A DNA stretch of 64,000 nt, taken from Anaerophaga thermohalophila DSM 12881 (GTDB taxonomy: Bacteria > Bacteroidota > Bacteroidia > Bacteroidales > Marinilabiliaceae). The notes under the pieces were generated by a model that had not been told where the DNA came from, did not search any database, and worked only from the letters and a program-made list of their open reading frames with translations. The position numbers were made by a program, and so were the translations under genes. Below, piece after piece: positions 25,855 through 34,923 of this stretch. The stretch lies in the NCBI RefSeq assembly GCF_000191885.1, contig NZ_AEWI01000007.1, forward strand, positions 1 through 64,000, written 5' to 3'. Position 1 is the stretch's first letter. Every line of letters starts with the position of its first letter.

Positions 25855-27036
25855 ATGGGGAAAAACAAGAACAGACGTGATTTTTTGAAAACAGCCGGAT
25901 TCATCGCCGGGTCTGCATTTCTGGCTACCGGAATGAACGGGTGCAATAGTTTCGGCAACAGAAAAAAAACAACGGTGGGCAAGAAAATGATATTAAAATT
26001 CAAACCATACGAATTACAGCTTAAACACGCTTTTACTCTTGCTGCGGGCAGCAGAACCACTACGCCGGTGATGCTTACCGAAATCGAATATGACGGAATA
26101 ACGGGCTACGGTGAGGCATCTATGCCACCATATCTTGGAGAGAGTCACGAGTCGGTGCGGAAATTCCTCTCGAAAGCAGACCTCAGCCGGTTTAATGACC
26201 CCTTCCTGATTGCCGACATTCTCGAATATATAGATGGTTTGGCTCCCGGCAATTATGCTGCCAAAGCATCGGTGGATATTGCTCTGCATGATTTAGTCGG
26301 TAAGCTGATGCAACAGCCCTGGTACCGCATTTGGGGATTCAACCCCGAAAATACACCGGATACCTCTTTTACGATAGGCATTGATAAACCTGATGTTGTC
26401 AAAGAAAAAACCCGTGAGGCGGCTGCTTATAATATACTGAAGGTAAAACTGGGCGGCGGTAACGATCGCGAAATGATTGAAAATGTGCGGGCTGTTACCG
26501 ATAAACCAATTTGTGTGGATGTGAATCAGGGATGGAAAGACCGTGAGGAAGCTCTCGAAATGATACACTGGCTCAAGGAGCAAGGTGTTGTGTTTGTGGA
26601 GCAACCAATGCCGAAAACGGCAGTTGACGACATTGCCCGGCTTACCCGGGATAGTCCGCTGCCCGTTATTGCCGACGAGGCGGTTCAAACCGTGGACGAT
26701 ATCAGTAAAGTATTCGGCATTTACAGTGGCGTTAATATCAAACTGATGAAATGCGGCGGAATGCGTGCTGCTCATCAAATGGCACTTACCGCTAAAGGAC
26801 TTGGCATGAAAGTAATGTTTGGCTGTATGACCGAAACATCCTGTGCCGTGACTGCCGCAGCACAGCTTTCACCCCTGGCCGACTGGGCCGATCTGGACGG
26901 AAATCTCCTGATCAGCAACGATGTGTTCGACGGGCTGAAAGTGGTCGACGGACGCGTTGTACTGCCCGACAGACCCGGAATAGGGGTGGTGAAGGAGAAA
27001 GGGGTGGTAGATATGAAAAAGAAAATAAAGCAATAA
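25855..27036 (+). CDS. L-Ala-D/L-Glu epimerase with twin-arginine lipoprotein signal
   Basis: Enolase-superfamily enzyme of 393 aa, muconate-lactonizing branch. Visible active-site motifs: KVKLGGG (the Lys-x-Lys pair), CVDVNQGW, VEQPMP, ADEAVQT as metal ligands, and IKLMKCGGM with the second general base lysine. It converts L-Ala-D-Glu to L-Ala-L-Glu so that ordinary dipeptidases can finish the peptide. The N-terminus has the twin-arginine motif NRRDFLKTAG followed by a hydrophobic stretch and GMNGC, so it is probably exported folded by Tat and lipid-anchored. E. coli YcjG and Bacillus YkfB lack this. The gene follows the NlpC/P60 endopeptidase by 11 nt. Function secure, location strongly suggested. 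Confidence 0.92.
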   Translation: MGKNKNRRDFLKTAGFIAGSAFLATGMNGCNSFGNRKKTTVGKKMILKFKPYELQLKHAFTLAAGSRTTTPVMLTEIEYDGITGYGEASMPPYLGESHESVRKFLSKADLSRFNDPFLIADILEYIDGLAPGNYAAKASVDIALHDLVGKLMQQPWYRIWGFNPENTPDTSFTIGIDKPDVVKEKTREAAAYNILKVKLGGGNDREMIENVRAVTDKPICVDVNQGWKDREEALEMIHWLKEQGVVFVEQPMPKTAVDDIARLTRDSPLPVIADEAVQTVDDISKVFGIYSGVNIKLMKCGGMRAAHQMALTAKGLGMKVMFGCMTETSCAVTAAAQLSPLADWADLDGNLLISNDVFDGLKVVDGRVVLPDRPGIGVVKEKGVVDMKKKIKQ

Positions 27037-27069
27037 TAATTTTTAAATGAAATTTTAAATAATTGTGAC

Positions 27070-27339
27070 GAGTCCGGTATAAAAAGCATATTTTTGATAA
27101 AATCAAGGCGTTTTAAATTTTTTATGAGGAGTTAACCCGTTGTTAATGAGAATTCAACGTTACAAAATTTGTCTAAATTATTGGTCTGATTGAACTCCCG
27201 ATGAGATGAATTGTAAGAACGGCGTTAGCCAATTTTGTTCATGCCTTTTTGAAAATTTGGTTTTCCAAAATTCATGTTCGTTAAAAAAAATAAAAACAAA
27301 AATGAGTTTAGCAACAAAGATGTTTTTTAGATCGGGCTC
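27070..27339 (+). repeat. MITE-like element B3 carrying a type C repeat
   Basis: A 270-bp element from GAGTCCGGTATAAAAAGCAT to TTTTTTAGATCGGGCTC, flanked by TGTGAC (27064-27069) and TATGAC (27340-27345), a 5-of-6 target duplication. Its middle (about 27165-27290) is a type C repeat with a GAAAATTTGG/CCAAAATTC hairpin. It fills the gap between the salvage operon and the first SusC gene. Confidence 0.8.
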
Positions 27340-27392
27340 TATGACCTTAATAAATAATTGTTTGTCAGTGGTTAAATCAAATTTTTTTTGAG

Positions 27393-30300
27393 ATGAAAGA
27401 AAAGCTAAAAAGAATTTCAAGAATGAAAACGATGAATTGGTTTTCGTTGATTTTGTTATTCTGTCTTTTGGGATTTTTTACTCAAGTTCGGGCAGAATCA
27501 GCGTTTAATGAGTCGACGATAAAAGAATCATCCGGAAACACGTTGTCGGAAGATTTTTATCGTTTTTCTCAACCTCAAACTATTCAGGTAACAGGAACGG
27601 TTACCGATTCCAAAGGAGAGAGCCTTCCTGGTGTGAATATTGTGGAAAAAGGAACCACCAATGGTGTAATAACAGACATGGACGGGAGGTATAGTATAGA
27701 GGTTGGCCCCCAGTCTGTATTGGTTTTTTCCTTTATTGGTTTTGCTTCCAAGGAGGTGGAGGTGAATGGCCAGCGGGAAATTAACGTTGTTTTGGAAGAA
27801 GAGGCCCTGTTTATTGATGAGGTTGTTGTTACGGCAATGGGTGTGCGGTCCGAGAAAAAACGACTGAATTTTGCTGTACAATCCGTCAATTCAGATGAAA
27901 TCATCAATGAGCATCAGGCTAGTTTTGTGGATGCTCTTGAAGGAAAAATTTCAGGGTTGAGTGTTTCTTCTACGGGAGGTTCACCTTCTGCTTCATCTCA
28001 AATGCTAATCCGTGGGATCTCCTCCATTAATCCGGCGCAAAACAATGAACCTATCTTTATTCTAAACGGGATGCATGTTTCCGGTGGTGCTTCACAAGCA
28101 TCGGACTTAAATCCCAATGATATTGAAAATATTACTGTGCTAAAGGGAGCTGCAGCTGCAGCACTTTACGGACAGGAAGCTGCCAACGGTGCTATCATCG
28201 TCACCACAAAATCAGGGGAAAAAGGTGATGTGAGTGTCACGTTTAGTACCACACTTCAGATGGATGAAGCTGCCAACGTTCCTGAAATCCAGAATATGTA
28301 TCTTCGAGGGGGACTGGGCGTTTATCGTGAAGAAGCTCTTGGTGGCTGGGGACCTTTAGCTCCCGAAGGAACTACCACCTATGATAATGTGGGAAATTTT
28401 CTGCAGACAGGATTTTATCAAAAATATGACTTGTCAGTCTCAGGGGGGAGTGACAAGCTAACAGCCTATGGTTCGGTCACCTATTCAGATCATGAAGGTG
28501 TGATTCCCGATGATTACCTGGATAAATGGGGGGTGTTGTTTAAAACTGATTACAACGTAACGGAATCTTTGAAATTGTCCTTTATGGCTGATCTTGTTCA
28601 GAGAGAATCAAGAGGGCCAGGATCATCATCTATGTCAAGAGCCTATCAGTGGCCAATTGATGATGATATGTCCAATTATAAAAACCCCGATGGGTCGATC
28701 CGATGGTTATATGTTGATTCGAATAACCGCTACAATTCTCCAATGAATCCGTATTGGTGGAGATATGAAGATTCAGGAGTCAGTAAATCTAACAGAAGTT
28801 TATTACAGGGAACAGTATCCTGGAATCCATTGGATGGTTTGGAACTAACCGGGCGCGTGGGCTATGATCTCACAAACTCAGAGAGCCAGAGTATTTCTAC
28901 CCCAAGATGGGAACTTGAAGACGGAAAGCAGCCTACATCTGAGGATTATCCTTACTTAGGTTCTTTTTTCTACAATGATGGAAAAAGTACCGTTCTCAAT
29001 GGTGGTATAATGGCCCGATATGAAGTAGATTTGTCTGAAGATTTTGGTCTGGCGGCTTTGGCAGGAGCAGATCTGAAAACAGAAGAAGGCAGATCTGTTG
29101 GAATGGGGGGATATAATTTTATTGTTCCTGAATTTTATAGCATCAACAACCTTGAGGACATTCGACGTGAGAATGTAACCATGCAGCGACGTGAAAAAAA
29201 TATTTTTGGTTTTTATGGTGAGTTGAATTTCGATTATAAAAATTTGGCTTATTTGTCCGTAACAGGGCGTAACGACCATTCGTCCACATTACCAAAAGAT
29301 AATCGTTCATACTTTTATCCCTCTGTTAGTGGTGGATTAATCTTTTCAGAGCTGTTTGGATTAACTTCTTCGACGCTTAATTATGGTAAGCTTCGTGGAA
29401 ACTGGGCTAAGGTTGGTAAAGATGCACCATTGTACAGATTGAATAAATGGTTTGTCCAAAAACCATTTCCTGATGGAGGATATGGGGTAGATCCTACCCG
29501 AAGCAGCAATCCGGAACTTGAACCTGAATTTACAACTTCATGGGAGATTGGTGCCGATGTCAGATTGTTTAATGACATAACGCGTCTGGATGTTGCTTTT
29601 TATGGGACAACTGTCGAGAACCAGATTGTAGAGGTTCGGGTTTCTCCTGCCTCCGGAAATATTCTTCAAACCAGAAACGAGGGGACCATCACCAATAAGG
29701 GAATTGAAGTATCCTGGGATCAGACATTGATTGAAAGAGGTGGCTTCTCATGGAACATGATTACCAATTTCGGTCGAAATAAAGGAACCGTTGATGATCT
29801 GCCAGATGAGTTAGTGGAGGTTTATCATTATGCCGGTCAGGTTGGTGACATCCGTCCAACTGCTTATTTAAATGGGTCTACTATGGCTTTGTCGGGTAAA
29901 GATTATTTACGGAATGATGAGGGGAAAATCATTGTTGATGAAGATGGTTTGCCAAAGATCAATGCTTCAAGCTCTCTTCTTATTGGAAACAGGGAACCTG
30001 ATTTTACAATTGGTTGGCGTCATCAATTTTCATATAAAAATTGGTCTTTTTCGGCTATGCTCAATTTCCGCAAAGGAGGAGATGTTGTTAACGGCACACT
30101 GCGAAGTTTGATTAGTGGAGGGCAGGCCGAAATGTTGGAAGATTATCGGAATCGTTTGGTGCTGATTGATGGTGTTGTGGAGCAAACGGATGGTTCTTTT
30201 AGAAAAAATGATCAGCCTGTTGTTTTTGACCAGCAATTTTACAACAACTATGTAGGGCCTGTTGGTTCTAATTTTGTTGAAGATGGGTCATTTTTCCGGT

Positions 30301-30533
30301 TAGGATATGTAACCCTGGGTTATGACATGAGTGATATTGTAAAAAACGTTGGAATTAAAGGGCTTAGATTTTCGTTGACAGGAAGGAATTTGTTTTTGAT
30401 TTCCAATTATTCAGGATCGGATCCTGTTGTTAATTATACCGGAACTTCTGGCGGAACAGGCACCTATGGTATTGATTATTTGAATGTGCCAAATACACGT
30501 TCATTTTCATTCAACCTGACTGCTGATTTTTAG
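27393..30533 (+). CDS. SusC/RagA-type TonB-dependent outer-membrane transporter (first locus)
   Basis: A 1046-aa outer-membrane importer. After a signal peptide (cleavage near residue 34) come a carboxypeptidase-regulatory-like domain at about 66-150 (VTGTVTDSKGESLPGVNIVEKGTT), a plug domain at about 165-275 (IDEVVVTAMG, RGISSINPAQ, LKGAAAAALYGQEAANGAIIV) and a 22-strand barrel ending in SFNLTADF. The C-terminal aromatic residue is typical. It imports oligomers captured by the SusD lipoprotein encoded 52 nt downstream. Context (amidase, GHL10, phosphodiester glycosidase) suggests cell-wall glycan fragments; the substrate cannot be read from sequence. No sigma/anti-sigma or hybrid two-component gene accompanies it, which is unusual for such loci. 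Confidence 0.95.
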   Translation: MKEKLKRISRMKTMNWFSLILLFCLLGFFTQVRAESAFNESTIKESSGNTLSEDFYRFSQPQTIQVTGTVTDSKGESLPGVNIVEKGTTNGVITDMDGRYSIEVGPQSVLVFSFIGFASKEVEVNGQREINVVLEEEALFIDEVVVTAMGVRSEKKRLNFAVQSVNSDEIINEHQASFVDALEGKISGLSVSSTGGSPSASSQMLIRGISSINPAQNNEPIFILNGMHVSGGASQASDLNPNDIENITVLKGAAAAALYGQEAANGAIIVTTKSGEKGDVSVTFSTTLQMDEAANVPEIQNMYLRGGLGVYREEALGGWGPLAPEGTTTYDNVGNFLQTGFYQKYDLSVSGGSDKLTAYGSVTYSDHEGVIPDDYLDKWGVLFKTDYNVTESLKLSFMADLVQRESRGPGSSSMSRAYQWPIDDDMSNYKNPDGSIRWLYVDSNNRYNSPMNPYWWRYEDSGVSKSNRSLLQGTVSWNPLDGLELTGRVGYDLTNSESQSISTPRWELEDGKQPTSEDYPYLGSFFYNDGKSTVLNGGIMARYEVDLSEDFGLAALAGADLKTEEGRSVGMGGYNFIVPEFYSINNLEDIRRENVTMQRREKNIFGFYGELNFDYKNLAYLSVTGRNDHSSTLPKDNRSYFYPSVSGGLIFSELFGLTSSTLNYGKLRGNWAKVGKDAPLYRLNKWFVQKPFPDGGYGVDPTRSSNPELEPEFTTSWEIGADVRLFNDITRLDVAFYGTTVENQIVEVRVSPASGNILQTRNEGTITNKGIEVSWDQTLIERGGFSWNMITNFGRNKGTVDDLPDELVEVYHYAGQVGDIRPTAYLNGSTMALSGKDYLRNDEGKIIVDEDGLPKINASSSLLIGNREPDFTIGWRHQFSYKNWSFSAMLNFRKGGDVVNGTLRSLISGGQAEMLEDYRNRLVLIDGVVEQTDGSFRKNDQPVVFDQQFYNNYVGPVGSNFVEDGSFFRLGYVTLGYDMSDIVKNVGIKGLRFSLTGRNLFLISNYSGSDPVVNYTGTSGGTGTYGIDYLNVPNTRSFSFNLTADF

Positions 30534-30585
30534 AAAATAACTTTTAAGTTTTCAATTTGATATTAGGAAAGAAAAAAATAATCTC

Positions 30586-32262
30586 ATGAAAAGTATAAAA
30601 CATATTTTATTGGTAGTTATGCTTTTGAGCTTGCTTCCTGGATGTGAGGATTATCTTAGCGATAATCGTGATCCGGACGCGGTGGATGTAGTACCTCCGG
30701 ATCAGATAATGCCTGTTGTATTATTTTATTCTGCGCTTCAAAATTATGACCATAGTGAATACGGAACTTATCTGAGTCAGAATATTACAACTGCAGGTAG
30801 AAGTCAAACAGGTGCTTATGCTTATAGAAGTGGATGGGAATTTCTGGGTATGAACAGACATCCTCAATGGAGGCGTCATTATTATGACATCGGTTCCAAT
30901 GCCAATGAACTCATTTCGCTGGCAAAGGAAGAAAATTCTGTTAATTATGTTGCGGTTACCAGATTGATTCGTCTGTTGTCCACTCAAATGACAACCGATG
31001 TTTTTGGTGACATGCCTCGCACTGAAGCCTATAAGTCATCTTCTCCAAAATACGATACCCAGGAAAGTATCTATGAATGGATGAATACAGAAGTAGATGA
31101 CCTTATTGAACTTTTCAACTCGGAGGAGGTTTCTCAGCCAACCAACAGGAATATGGATTTTAGTGTAGACCGGATTTTTGGTGGGGATATGGAGCGTTGG
31201 AAACAAGTGGCCTATGCTCTCAAAGCCCGGATTTTGCTTAGACAGATTCCTAATATTACTCAGGAAGCCGGAGTGGCACAAGAAATTTTGAATGCAGCGG
31301 AAACTGCCCTTAGCGGATGGCATGATCCGATTTATAATTTCGAAGGGGGGTCAAGTGTTGAAAAAAATTGTATGTGGGGAAGAACAAACAGTCCTATTAA
31401 TGGCTGGGAAAGTAGAGCAAACGATTTGGGTGGTGCAATTCCTACAAAATTTTTCCTTGAAGAGGTGATGGATTACGATGCTGAAACGGATACATGTCCG
31501 GATCCCCGCTTGCCATTTCTGATGGAAAAGAGAGGTGAAGCTTCAGTTGATGAGGTTGATGAGTGGAAAACTCGATACGAAAACCCGGAAAACCCCGAGG
31601 ACGCTATTGACTATGCTACCTTCAAAACTCTGATTGACGGGGTAGAGGAATGGACTTATATGTCTCTTGAGAGCAATATCGGAATGCCCGCCACTCACAA
31701 GATTGAATGGTATCCTAATTTGTATGATAATGTATTGACAACGGATACATCTTCAATTATTTTGATTACTAAAGGAGAACTTCATTTTATTGCTTCTGAG
31801 GCTGCCTTTTGGGCTGGCCAAAAACCTCTGGCTGTAACGCACATGAAAGAGGGAATAAGATACCATATGAACCGGATGGGTGTTCCGGCAGATCGGATTC
31901 AGGCTTATTTGAATAATCCGAATGTTGTGCCGGGGGATGCTAATATAACATTGAGTGATATCATGATCGAAAAGTATAAGGCCTTGTTTTTACAGCCTGA
32001 GTTGTGGAATGATATGAGAAGGTATGGATATAGTAATGATTTAAATAACAGGCGGTATAAGAATACGGTTATTTATCCCGGACTTAGAAGACCCCATAAT
32101 CTTTATGATGCCTATTGGAGTCAGGAAGGAGAGTGGATTCAAAGGTTAAACTATGATCCTGAAACGGAGGAAAAATATAATCGTGATGAATTGATCCGGT
32201 TAGGGGCATTCAGAAATCCTGAGTGGTTAAAGCAACCAATGATCTGGGCACCCCAGAACTAA
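30586..32262 (+). CDS. SusD/RagB-type outer-membrane lipoprotein (first locus)
   Basis: A 558-aa surface glycan-binding lipoprotein with signal peptide and lipobox SLLPGC. The SusD helical core with TPR-like repeats is recognisable from the N-terminal block (CEDYLSDNRDPDAVDVVPPD) and the C-terminal stretch (KYKALFLQPELWNDMRRYG). This sequence belongs to the SusD/RagB homologue group often labelled SusD-like_2. It caps the SusC barrel and selects ligands. Together with SusC, 52 nt upstream, it defines the locus. Downstream there is a 122-nt gap filled by repeat A6. Family secure; ligand unknown. Confidence 0.93.
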   Translation: MKSIKHILLVVMLLSLLPGCEDYLSDNRDPDAVDVVPPDQIMPVVLFYSALQNYDHSEYGTYLSQNITTAGRSQTGAYAYRSGWEFLGMNRHPQWRRHYYDIGSNANELISLAKEENSVNYVAVTRLIRLLSTQMTTDVFGDMPRTEAYKSSSPKYDTQESIYEWMNTEVDDLIELFNSEEVSQPTNRNMDFSVDRIFGGDMERWKQVAYALKARILLRQIPNITQEAGVAQEILNAAETALSGWHDPIYNFEGGSSVEKNCMWGRTNSPINGWESRANDLGGAIPTKFFLEEVMDYDAETDTCPDPRLPFLMEKRGEASVDEVDEWKTRYENPENPEDAIDYATFKTLIDGVEEWTYMSLESNIGMPATHKIEWYPNLYDNVLTTDTSSIILITKGELHFIASEAAFWAGQKPLAVTHMKEGIRYHMNRMGVPADRIQAYLNNPNVVPGDANITLSDIMIEKYKALFLQPELWNDMRRYGYSNDLNNRRYKNTVIYPGLRRPHNLYDAYWSQEGEWIQRLNYDPETEEKYNRDELIRLGAFRNPEWLKQPMIWAPQN

Positions 32263-32289
32263 CTTGCTGTTTGTAATAAAAAAGATTGA

Positions 32290-32387
32290 GATGAAACGAG
32301 CATAGCAATGATTGCCACAACAAAAATATGTATAAACCCTTGCATGCGAGTTCCGTTCGAGCTTAATAAATAAATTTTATACGAATG
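32290..32387 (-). repeat. Type A repeat A6 overlapping a start codon
   Basis: Complete copy in minus orientation, from ATGAAACGAGCATAGCAATG to AAATTTTATACGAATG. Its outer end contains the ATG at 32385-32387 that starts the following lipoprotein gene, so the leader and ribosome-binding region of that gene lie entirely in the repeat. Confidence 0.75.
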
Positions 32388-33236
32388 AAAAAGAAAATAT
32401 TATATAACTTGATCGTCTTGGGTGGAATTATAGGGGCTACTACCTCCTGTGAGACTTATGATTTGGTCGATGAAATCGCTCAAACCGGCCACATTGCACC
32501 CAATGTTTATATGGAAGTACCTACCGGAAATGTTACGGCTGGCGATTCTGCCGACTTTTCGGTGCAATATTGGTCCGTGGATCGCTCCTTTACGGATCTT
32601 TCCCTTTGGTATGCACTGGATGTTAATTTTAAATTTGAATTGACTTCTGTTTATAATCAGGAGTACTCATTTGTACTGGACTCTGCTGAGCGTGTGAGAG
32701 ATTTTTATAAAGTATTAACTTATGAACATTCTCAAAGCTACTATGACACCGAGAAGAAAGCCTATGAAATAAATGGGAAAATTCCTGTTAGTTATACTTT
32801 ATCTTCAAATGAAATCAATTATCCTGATTCTTACGATCAGGAATTGATAGAAAGTCTTATTCCGGCATCTGTTTTTGCCCGGTTTTACGAAGGACTTTTT
32901 GAAACTCTGGAATATGAAACATTAAAGGAAATCCTGGTTGTTGATTTTGCTATTTTAGATCAGGAGACTTTTGACTCGTATTTTATTATTACTGTTATAG
33001 AACCGGAGGAAGAGGAGGGTGAACCCGAATATATTTATGAAATGAAGGAGGAAACCGCTACTGAATTATTGAGTTACCTTAAGCAGGTGCCTGTTTCTGA
33101 CTTGATTTTTAATGAAGCAGTTCCGGAATATGGCATAAAGTATTCTAAAGGATATAAAATTACCTCGAAGTTCAGAGTGATAAACGGAGAGGGTATTGAA
33201 AATTATTCAGAAGAGAAAATAATAACAGTATTGTAA
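32385..33236 (+). CDS. Lipoprotein of unknown function in SusC/D locus
   Basis: A 283-aa protein with a lipoprotein signal (MKKKILYNLIVLGGIIGATTSC, Cys22). The mature part is acidic (for instance VIEPEEEEGEPEYIYEMKEE, positions about 207-226) and mostly strand-forming, with no repeat or enzyme motif that I recognise. By position (third gene after SusC and SusD) it is likely a surface glycan-binding or accessory protein, as in many such loci. The start codon comes from repeat A6. It is followed after 11 nt by the PKD-domain lipoprotein, so the two are cotranscribed. Confidence 0.75.
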   Translation: MKKKILYNLIVLGGIIGATTSCETYDLVDEIAQTGHIAPNVYMEVPTGNVTAGDSADFSVQYWSVDRSFTDLSLWYALDVNFKFELTSVYNQEYSFVLDSAERVRDFYKVLTYEHSQSYYDTEKKAYEINGKIPVSYTLSSNEINYPDSYDQELIESLIPASVFARFYEGLFETLEYETLKEILVVDFAILDQETFDSYFIITVIEPEEEEGEPEYIYEMKEETATELLSYLKQVPVSDLIFNEAVPEYGIKYSKGYKITSKFRVINGEGIENYSEEKIITVL

Positions 33237-33247
33237 AAAAAGGAACC

Positions 33248-34858
33248 ATGAATAATACAAAAGTTTTAATAACAGTACTTTGGGGACTTTTTCTTTTGGT
33301 CTCTCTTCCCGGTTGTGAAAGTGACGATATTGAGGCGGTTGATTTTGCCCCCGAAGCGGTTGACTTTGTTTACGAGTCACCATCAGTTATTCACTATGTT
33401 GTAGGCGAAGAAATTTCGTTCATCAACAAATCTATAGTAGAAGGTCAATGGCATTGGGATTTTGGTGATGGAAGCACTTCTACTGAAAGAGATCCGGTAC
33501 ATAAATACAGTGAACCCGGAACTTACACCGTGATATTATCGGTAAATGAAGGCGAGTTTGTTGTTTCTAAGAAGCTAATGATCAGTGACATTGTGCCTGT
33601 TGTTTCTTATTCTTCAGAAGATTCGGTCATTGTCTATCAGCAATCCGAAGTGAAATTTGATGTTTTATTGGAAAATCCCGAGGATAAAGAAGTTTCTTAT
33701 AAATGGAACTTCCCGTCAGGTGCTTTCGGTGAAGGGATTGATGAAAATGGTGTTTCAACCTTGGCTGAACCAACTGCAACTTTTGGAACCATTGGCAGCC
33801 AAAATGTAACTCTGACTATTACTCTTGGGGATAAAACCCTTGCTCCTAAAAGTGTTAATGTTAAAGTTCATTACGATAAACCAGCCAAGACTCTTTACTA
33901 TGCAGTAAAAGATGGGAATATAATGGCCAAAAAACTGGTTGGGCCTGAGGTTGATCCTTCCATTAACGGGGCTTTTGATCTCGGCTACCGGTCCGGGAAA
34001 CATCCACTGACTATGGACTTTGTAGGGGACTTACTGTATGTATTTGATGCCGGAACCAGAACTGGTTATGTAGCAGAGTATCAAACTGCAGGTGATGGTG
34101 AGATATTTGTCGTTTCGCATGACGGAAGTAGAAGAGAATCGGTTGTAGAAAACTTTGGCGGCGATACATTCCTTGATTTCTATTATGGTTTTGTAGATGA
34201 AGAGGAAGGCAATATTTATTGGGCTGATAGAAGAGAAGGAATATTTAAGACTTCAATTGATACCCGAAATCGTAAGTTCTCTCTGGATGAGTTCGATTAT
34301 TTTGTAAGGAACAGCTGGCTTGGCTATTATGGTAAAGGCATTAGTTGGGGCGCAACAAACGGTCCTATTGCAAAAGTAAATGACATCTTTTGGTGGGCTA
34401 AAAACTCAACCAGTTCCGGTTTGTATCGATTTGTGGAAGGAGATATTAATCCGGAGGCTACTCCGGACCAGGAACCGGCTGCCGGATCTTTGTTAAATTC
34501 TTATAAGATCAGAGGTATGGCTATTGATGAGGTGAACGGTCATATTTATGTTGCAGAACAAAACTATAAAATGATACTGCAATTTGATATGGAAGGAACT
34601 CTTATTGCCGCAGTAGACAGACCTCGTACAGATGACGGAGAAGGTGGAGAGGCTGAATCTTTGTTTGTTACCGGAATGGATATAGATGTTGATGAAAATG
34701 GCGATGGCTATTTGTACTGGGCTTATCGGAATAATCCCGGTGAGGAACCTGCCTCCGGAATAAAAAGATTTAAACTCAATGACCCGGCTGCAGAGGCCGA
34801 ATACTTTATTGAAGGTGTTCAGGCTTATGGTGTAGCTGTTGACAGTTCTTTAAGATAG
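33248..34858 (+). CDS. PKD-domain lipoprotein with beta-propeller
   Basis: A 536-aa lipoprotein (lipobox SLPGC, Cys22). Residues about 45-115 form a PKD domain (WHWDFGDGSTSTERDPVHKY), then a second Ig-like domain at about 118-205 (KWNFPSGAFGEG). The rest is a propeller-like repeat region with NIYWADRREGIFKTSID and HIYVAEQNYKMILQFDMEG, resembling YWTD/NHL blades. No catalytic motif is seen. Such proteins usually bind glycan or act as scaffolds at the surface next to SusC/D. It is the last gene before the terminator at 34875-34912. Confidence 0.8.
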   Translation: MNNTKVLITVLWGLFLLVSLPGCESDDIEAVDFAPEAVDFVYESPSVIHYVVGEEISFINKSIVEGQWHWDFGDGSTSTERDPVHKYSEPGTYTVILSVNEGEFVVSKKLMISDIVPVVSYSSEDSVIVYQQSEVKFDVLLENPEDKEVSYKWNFPSGAFGEGIDENGVSTLAEPTATFGTIGSQNVTLTITLGDKTLAPKSVNVKVHYDKPAKTLYYAVKDGNIMAKKLVGPEVDPSINGAFDLGYRSGKHPLTMDFVGDLLYVFDAGTRTGYVAEYQTAGDGEIFVVSHDGSRRESVVENFGGDTFLDFYYGFVDEEEGNIYWADRREGIFKTSIDTRNRKFSLDEFDYFVRNSWLGYYGKGISWGATNGPIAKVNDIFWWAKNSTSSGLYRFVEGDINPEATPDQEPAAGSLLNSYKIRGMAIDEVNGHIYVAEQNYKMILQFDMEGTLIAAVDRPRTDDGEGGEAESLFVTGMDIDVDENGDGYLYWAYRNNPGEEPASGIKRFKLNDPAAEAEYFIEGVQAYGVAVDSSLR

Positions 34859-34874
34859 TGCTTCTCATTTGATG

Positions 34875-34912
34875 CCCGGGCATACTGATTTTTCAGATGT
34901 CCGGGTGTTTTT
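34875..34912 (+). terminator. Rho-independent terminator after PKD lipoprotein
   Basis: Stem CCCGGGCATACTGA / TCAGATGTCCGGG with loop TTTT, followed by TGTTTTT. It closes the SusC-SusD-lipoprotein transcript, so the phosphodiester glycosidase gene begins a separate or read-through unit 12 nt later. Confidence 0.7.
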
Positions 34913-34923
34913 AACTTACCGAT

